DNA from: Ceratopteris richardii | Lineage: Eukaryota > Streptophyta > Polypodiopsida > Polypodiales > Pteridaceae | Direction: 5' to 3' | Assembly: GCA_020310875.1 (NCBI GenBank) | Contig: CM035423.1 | Span: 122,189,722-122,253,721 of the forward strand | Length of the DNA stretch: 64,000 nt | In this document: positions 59,196 through 64,000 of the stretch, piece by piece | Layout: every line of letters begins with the position of its first letter | Position numbering within the stretch: the first letter of the stretch is position 1 | Position numbers and translations under genes: made by a program | Notes under the pieces: model-generated | Databases searched by the model: none | Told to the model about the DNA's origin: nothing | The model's input: the letters and a program-made list of their open reading frames with translations, nothing else

Positions 59196-61454
59196 GCTAG
59201 GTGGAGGCCTTGGTGGTGCTTTTGGTCGTCACTTTGGTGGTGGTGGTGCTTGAATGGTGGTGGTTGTGCTTCCTCCTCATTGAGAGAGGATTTTGCCATC
59301 AATTTTCTCTTTTTGCACCTCATTTTTCCCATTTGCCCACCCTCTCACCCCTTATTATTTAGCATTTTCCCACTCTTTATCCATATTTACCAACCCTCCC
59401 ACCCCTGCTCTTCAGTTTTGGAGATGAAGTTCATCATTTATTGGTGCTTATAAGCATTTTTTTATGAGTATTCATTAGTGTGGCACTATTGAGGACTCGT
59501 TTGTTTTTCCAATATTTTAAGTTTCGTAAGCTTTTATCAAGAGTGTTCACATCATAATCGGTACCCTTGTATGTTTATTACAAAATCATTTCATATCTAA
59601 TCAGAACATTGTTGGTTTACTATCGTGTATCGTATTGATAAGCCTATACTATCCTCTAATTAATTGTTCCAAGATCAGTGGTTCGCCACAACCTGATCTG
59701 GGAGAATCTGGGTACCCAGAAATACCTGCTTACAAGAGCCCAACTTGAAGCAGGAAACAAGAACTAAACCTGTCAATAAAGGGTTTCTGCATCGCTGCTA
59801 CTAGCGACACCATCGTCTACGCTGCCACAAGGAAGGAGGTCCGGAAACTTTAAAAGAAGTTTCTGAGAAGCCTCCTTGCTTACCATTTGAATGTGCTTCT
59901 GAACAGATGTTGAAGAAGGAGACGACATCTCAGTGCTTGCATCTGCGGATTTCATGATTCAAACCTCAAAATCTGACGAAGAGCTGAACAAGCAGTGTTA
60001 ATCCTCACACGCCTTTTGAGGAGGTAGGCGGCGACAAAGGGAGCTAAGAAACTTCTGTTCGTGAGAGTGGAGACATGAGCAGAGGCATTCTGCACCTCTT
60101 CAAGTGCTATGGGCAGGCATTGTAGAGGAAAGACATATGGGTGCATAGAACTTTCGTGGATCCAACTGAGCAAGAAAGTTACTGGGAGAACTTCTCTTCA
60201 CAAAGAACCTGAAGCGGCTAGTGTTACAGAGAGAGACAACAAGATTATCCATTTGTGCTTTGCTTCTCCAGCTCTGAGCACAAGCATTAGCAGAATCAGC
60301 TCTCAGACGACAACTACTCATTAGAAAGAGAGGGGAGAGAACGAGAAAGCCCTCTTCGCTGTCCTATCCATCAGCCTTTGGCATGTGGAAGCTCGACTAT
60401 AAGGGGCAGAGCGTGAGATTGCAGCTGTCCATAATTGCTATATATATATTTTTTTGTCACAACTCACTATTTGCACTTCCACCTGACAAACTTCATGTGG
60501 TACGCGCAATGATGTGGGCAGTGGAAGCAAACAATCAAGCTTAGAACCTACAATGCTTCAACTCCTAACCAAAGCAAGCACAAGAGAGAATGGTAATGCT
60601 ACCTCTGAGAAACACTTGATTCATCCCCCTTCGACACAACAGGACCGACCTTCTAGAAGCACAGGGAGCATAGCATATGTGTAGTCATTGCATATGATAT
60701 CATCAATGATGTCATCATATAGCTAAACGGCTTGCTAGAATCTGATCACCCCAAATTACGCTATCAATAGCTCAGTTTGTTCGTCATGTAAAGTATGTTG
60801 GTATTTTATAGGTGGCCATATTTATTTTATAGAGGTGGCCATGTTGACATTAATATCGCTAGAGAATACAATCGGACTTAGCATTTGATTGGCTATGAGA
60901 TTTGTTCTAGATAGCAGGCATCTCCAACCAAATCTCTTTCATCATGTTTATCGTGGATTCATGTGATTATGTGTCATTCACTGTATCTCGACAGGATTTT
61001 TAGCTCTCTCAATGTGAATCATTTGGCATTTGAAGTACTCAAGTACCCCATTTGCAAGACAATTTGTATCTTTCTCCAAGACCCAACTATCACTAGTTGG
61101 TGCACTTTGGCACTAAGTGCCCCATCTTTGTACATCAAGAATATAAGAAGAAGAACCTTTTGTTTGTGCAGGTGTGGGTTGAAAGCTAGTCTATGCACAC
61201 CCACCACACTCTCTCCAAGTGTCTAAGCCTCTTCTAAGGCTCCATTGGTGTGCAATAGGCTACTCTAAGCCCTCCTCTCACGTCGACATATCTTGGTGTT
61301 GTACAAGTGCAGAGCTACTCTAAGCCCCCCCTCCCCAAGCATTTTAAGTGTGGTATCCAATTGTTCATTTCAAGCTTTGCAATTATTTTCAAGCAGAATT
61401 TTTGGCAAGTATCTTTGATACTGTTTCTAAACACTTTATCCTCAAAGTTTTGTA
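59196..61454 (+). other. Copia D leader, unusually long
   Basis: 2.26 kb between primer site and gag, when tens to a few hundred bases is usual. The first 250 bp (GGTGGTGGTGG and pyrimidine-rich) and the last 450 bp look like leader. The middle contains the gene-like block at 59565-60450, so extra DNA has been inserted or captured. Confidence 0.6.
59565..60450 (-). other. Gene-like, GC-richer block (unidentified)
   Basis: Read on the minus strand: TATA-like tatatatata at about 60440; a GC-richer stretch; an ATG at 60321 opening a 73-codon frame (MSSCRLRADSANACAQSW); a second frame of 73 codons ending at 59952 (HVSTLTNRSFLAPFVAAYLL); and a third frame, 59955-59773, of 60 codons (MKSADASTEMSSPSSTSVQK). 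AATAAA-like sequence follows near 59575. A donor-like GGTAAGC lies within the third frame. Composition differs from surrounding elements and no retroelement motif is present. It may be a captured host-gene segment or a small host gene. I do not recognise the protein. Confidence 0.3.
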
Positions 61455-62240
61455 ATGACCAAAAGTGAAGGTAGCTCATTATCAATGGCTAACTTCTTAC
61501 CCTCTTTCACCCCTATTTTTATGCCTAAGGATGAATGCCTCAATGGACAAAATTACAATCTATGGAAAGATGTCATGCGCACATATCTCTATATGAATCT
61601 CCTTCATGAGGTAGTAGATGGGTCAGACCCGGAACCCAAGAGGGATACCAACTTAGACAATTGGCATGTGTGGAATGTCAAGGACAAAGGAGCTTTAGGT
61701 CAGCTGTTACTTGCCTGCGACGAACTGACAAAAGGGCATATCACGGTCTGTAAGACGTCCAAGCACGCTTGGGATACATTAGCCCCTTTGTATGAAGACA
61801 AAACCCCTTCGAAAATATATGCATTAGAGGCGTAGTCTCATAATTTGACATTCGGCCACACAACACAATTACCAAGGTCATAGCCCAATTTGAGGACTAC
61901 CAGTGTAGGTAGATTTCTAGTGAAGACATGACCATTAGGCTTCTTAACAAGTTACCTAAGTCGTACGAGACATTTATCACAACTTTATATAATCACGGCC
62001 AAGTCTTATCTTGGGAAGAGGTTCGTCGACTATTGCTCCTTCACGACTCTTGAGCCAAATCGACTTCCTCACAAGAGTCTGCCATGAAGGCCAAAGGGCC
62101 CTTCAATAAGGGCAAAACCACAAGTCATCATGCTAGCAATGGATCTAAGCAAGGATCGCATAATTCATCGAAGAAGTTCACCTGTAATTTTTGTGGAAAA
62201 TCAGGATACTTAGAAAAGTTTTGCTATAAAAAGAAATAGT
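61455..62240 (+). pseudogene. Copia D gag
   Basis: A 126-codon frame with copia gag pattern (LNGQNYNLWKDVMRTYLYM, DNWHVWNVKDKGALGQLLL, SKHAWDTLAPLYEDK), then a stop at 61833. The following sequence continues as gag in other frames (LLNKLPKSYETFITTL, CNFCGKSGYLEKFCYKK). The knuckle near 62200 has Tyr in place of His. Inactive through frameshifts and stops. Confidence 0.8.
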
Positions 62241-62359
62241 CATCGAAGGCTTCTACGTCTAGGCAAGCATCCAAAGGATCCCAACATAGATCCTATTGCT
62301 CCAGTGAGGAACTCTTCATCTCCACAGAAGCCAATGCCCTAGTTACTTCTAGCTCCCCG

Positions 62360-62695
62360 CATGAGTGGATCTTTGATAGCGGAGCTACCTCCCATATGTG
62401 CAAAGACAAGGACTCCTTTCAAGAACGCAAAGAGCACACGGGAGAATTCTATCTTGGCAACAACAAAAGCTTACCCATCAAAAGAAAAGGGAAAGTTCAA
62501 ATTACCAACAATCAGGGCGAATGCAAGTCTTTATCCAATGTTCTGTTTGTTCCAAATTTATGTATGAATCTACTTTCCGTCAAGGCCATTACAGATCAGG
62601 ACAAACAAGTATGGTTTGATAACACCTCAGTTAAGGTATTTGATCCCCATACAAAGGATTTCATTGCTCAAGGTATTGAAGAAAAGGGCCTCTAA
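62360..62695 (+). pseudogene. Copia D protease
   Basis: IFDSGATSHMCKDKDSFQE at about 62371 is the copia retropepsin active site, kept intact. Then LPIKRKGKVQITNNQGECK and LSNVLFVPNLCMNLLSV follow. The frame ends in a stop at 62693, while integrase continues in another frame, so one frameshift separates them. Confidence 0.8.
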
Positions 62696-63740
62696 AAACT
62701 ATCTTGCTTTGTATCCAAAGAATCAACCTCAAAGTTTGTGGCACCAAAGATTTGGCCACACTTCTTACGTATCAAAAATCTCTTCATCCCAACTTGTGAA
62801 GGGATTGCCAAAGATAGGGAAACTTACTGATGTCTGCCAAGCTTGCACCCAAGGCAAGCAACATAGGGCCCCAGTTCCCAAGGAAGCTTCAACACGAGCG
62901 AGGAACCCTCTAGCCCTTATCCACATGGACTTATGTGGACCAATGAATACCCCATCCTTGAGTGGATCCCTCTGCTTTTATCTTCTATTAGATGAACACT
63001 CGCGCTATATCTGGGTGTATTTTTTGAAGTCAAAGCTAGACACATTCTCTCGGTTTCAAACTTGGATCAAGGAAGTTGAGAATGAAGCTTTGACTAAATT
63101 TAAAACCATCAGATCAGATGGAGGTGGTGAGTTTATCAATCATGACTTTGATAACTTTCTCAACCATAAAGGGATCAAAAGACAAATCACTCAGCCTCAT
63201 ACTCCATCAAAGAATGGAGTTGCTGAAAGAAAGATACGTAGTGTGATGGAAATGGCAAGAACTATGCTTCATCACAAGGATCTACCCTACAAGTTCTGGG
63301 CAGAAGCCGTGCATATTGCCGTTCACATTCTTAATCAAGGATTTACAAGTGCATTACACAACAAAATGCCCTTCGAAGCATACTATGGAAGAAAACCAAA
63401 TGTGAATTATTTTCGAGTCTTTGGTAGTGAAGCTTTTGTCCATGTACCAAAAGAAGATAGAAATAAGTTACAATCAAAGTCCAAGAAACACATATTCGTA
63501 GGATACAGTGACCAATCAAGGGCATACCGTCTATATGATATGGGAAACCACTCTATCACCATTTCGATGGATGTGATCTTCAATGAAGCTTCCTCATACT
63601 CAAGAAAAGATTCAAGTACAAGTCTTAGTCCACCTATCTACACTTCAGAGGGAGACTCAGTATTTCCAAACTCCAACTCACAAGCAAGTACTTCAAGTCA
63701 TCCAAGAAGATCTCAAAGACTTATTGACAAGAGAAAGTGA
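62616..63740 (+). pseudogene. Copia D integrase
   Basis: A 374-codon open frame. Zinc-binding part LWHQRFGHTSYVSKI and CQACTQGKQ. Core triad in HMDLCGP (near 62928), IRSDGGGEFI and PSKNGVAERKIRSVMEM. Then WAEAVHIAVHILNQGF, FRVFGSEAFVHV, KHIFVGYS and a C-terminal Ser-rich stretch ending HPRRSQRL. All catalytic residues are present, but the frame is separated from protease (frameshift) and from RT (stop at 63738). It does not match B or C closely and so is another copia family. Confidence 0.9.
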
Positions 63741-63789
63741 GAACATAGTCATTATGTCAATTACGCCTTAATGCATCAGATTCAATAAA

Positions 63790-64000
63790 TACCAGAACCA
63801 TCTAATTACAAAGAAGATCAAGGACAACCTGAGTGGGAAGAAGCTATGCAAGTAGAAATGGATGCAATCAAGAAGAGCAAAACTTGGAATCTTGTACCTA
63901 AGCCCACAAATCATCAAGTCATAGGAGTTAAGTGGCTTTATAAAGTTAAGTACAAGTCAGATGGCACATTAGACAAGTACAAAGCAAGATTGGTAGCTAA
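63790..64000 (+). pseudogene. Copia D reverse transcriptase, start (window edge)
   Basis: Reads PEWEEAMQVEMDAIKKSKTW, VIGVKWLYKVKYKSDGTL and DKYKARLVA, the conserved start of copia RT, and continues past the window. The catalytic YVDD part is not included. Confidence 0.85.

Overview
The window looks like intergenic DNA from a land plant with a large, retrotransposon-filled genome. The signs are plant Ty1/copia and Ty3/gypsy polyproteins, copia primer-binding sites matching plant initiator tRNA-Met (TGGTATCAGAGC), an Athila-type site matching plant tRNA-Asp, and a CACTA (En/Spm) TNP2 transposase fragment. A gymnosperm such as a conifer would fit the old, degraded, deeply nested elements, but nothing here fixes the species. 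I see no tRNA or rRNA gene, no bacterial feature and no certain single-copy host gene. The only gene-like non-element block is a small GC-richer stretch at about 59.57-60.45 kb.

Layout. 1-4593: unassigned DNA, a 68-bp imperfect palindrome, exon-like signals and a 1-kb ACAT microsatellite. 4594-8207: 3' half of a minus-strand gag-protease element ('family K'), in order LTR, purine-rich spacer, protease and gag. 8208-21560: a second, plus-strand K element, whose gag is split at 9271/18502 by a 9.2-kb LTR element ('F', 9276-18497); a short poly(A)-tailed LINE/SINE-like insert sits further along the same gag. 21580-24330: copia and gypsy remnants. 24330-28800: AT-rich DNA, a 1.2-kb microsatellite containing (TA)51, exon-like blocks, a probable LTR insertion and the TNP2 fragment. 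28805-30850: a K LTR joined to K internal sequence in the opposite orientation.

30850-38134 holds two minus-strand copia elements (A and B) that appear to share one LTR. 39402-57366 is a third minus-strand copia (C), split by a young plus-strand gypsy element ('J', 43557-57127). 57354-58767 is a collapsed plus-strand copia (E). Copia D inserted into its integrase and runs off the window end at 64000.

Element J is the highlight. Its two 609-bp LTRs look identical, the target duplication GTGAG is perfect, and the tRNA-Asp primer site, polypurine tract and a single uninterrupted 3098-codon gag-pol frame are all present, so it is recent and possibly active. Its polyprotein is unusual: besides gag, protease, reverse transcriptase, RNase H and integrase it has two H2C2 zinc modules, a second retropepsin-like domain after the integrase, and a basic C-terminal tail with repeated W-V-P-K-K motifs. 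Its 1.6-kb leader carries about 1 kb of palindrome-rich repeats built on AAAATCGCGATTTT, ending in seven 35-bp tandem units. The relative order of insertion is clear: J into C, D into E, F into K.
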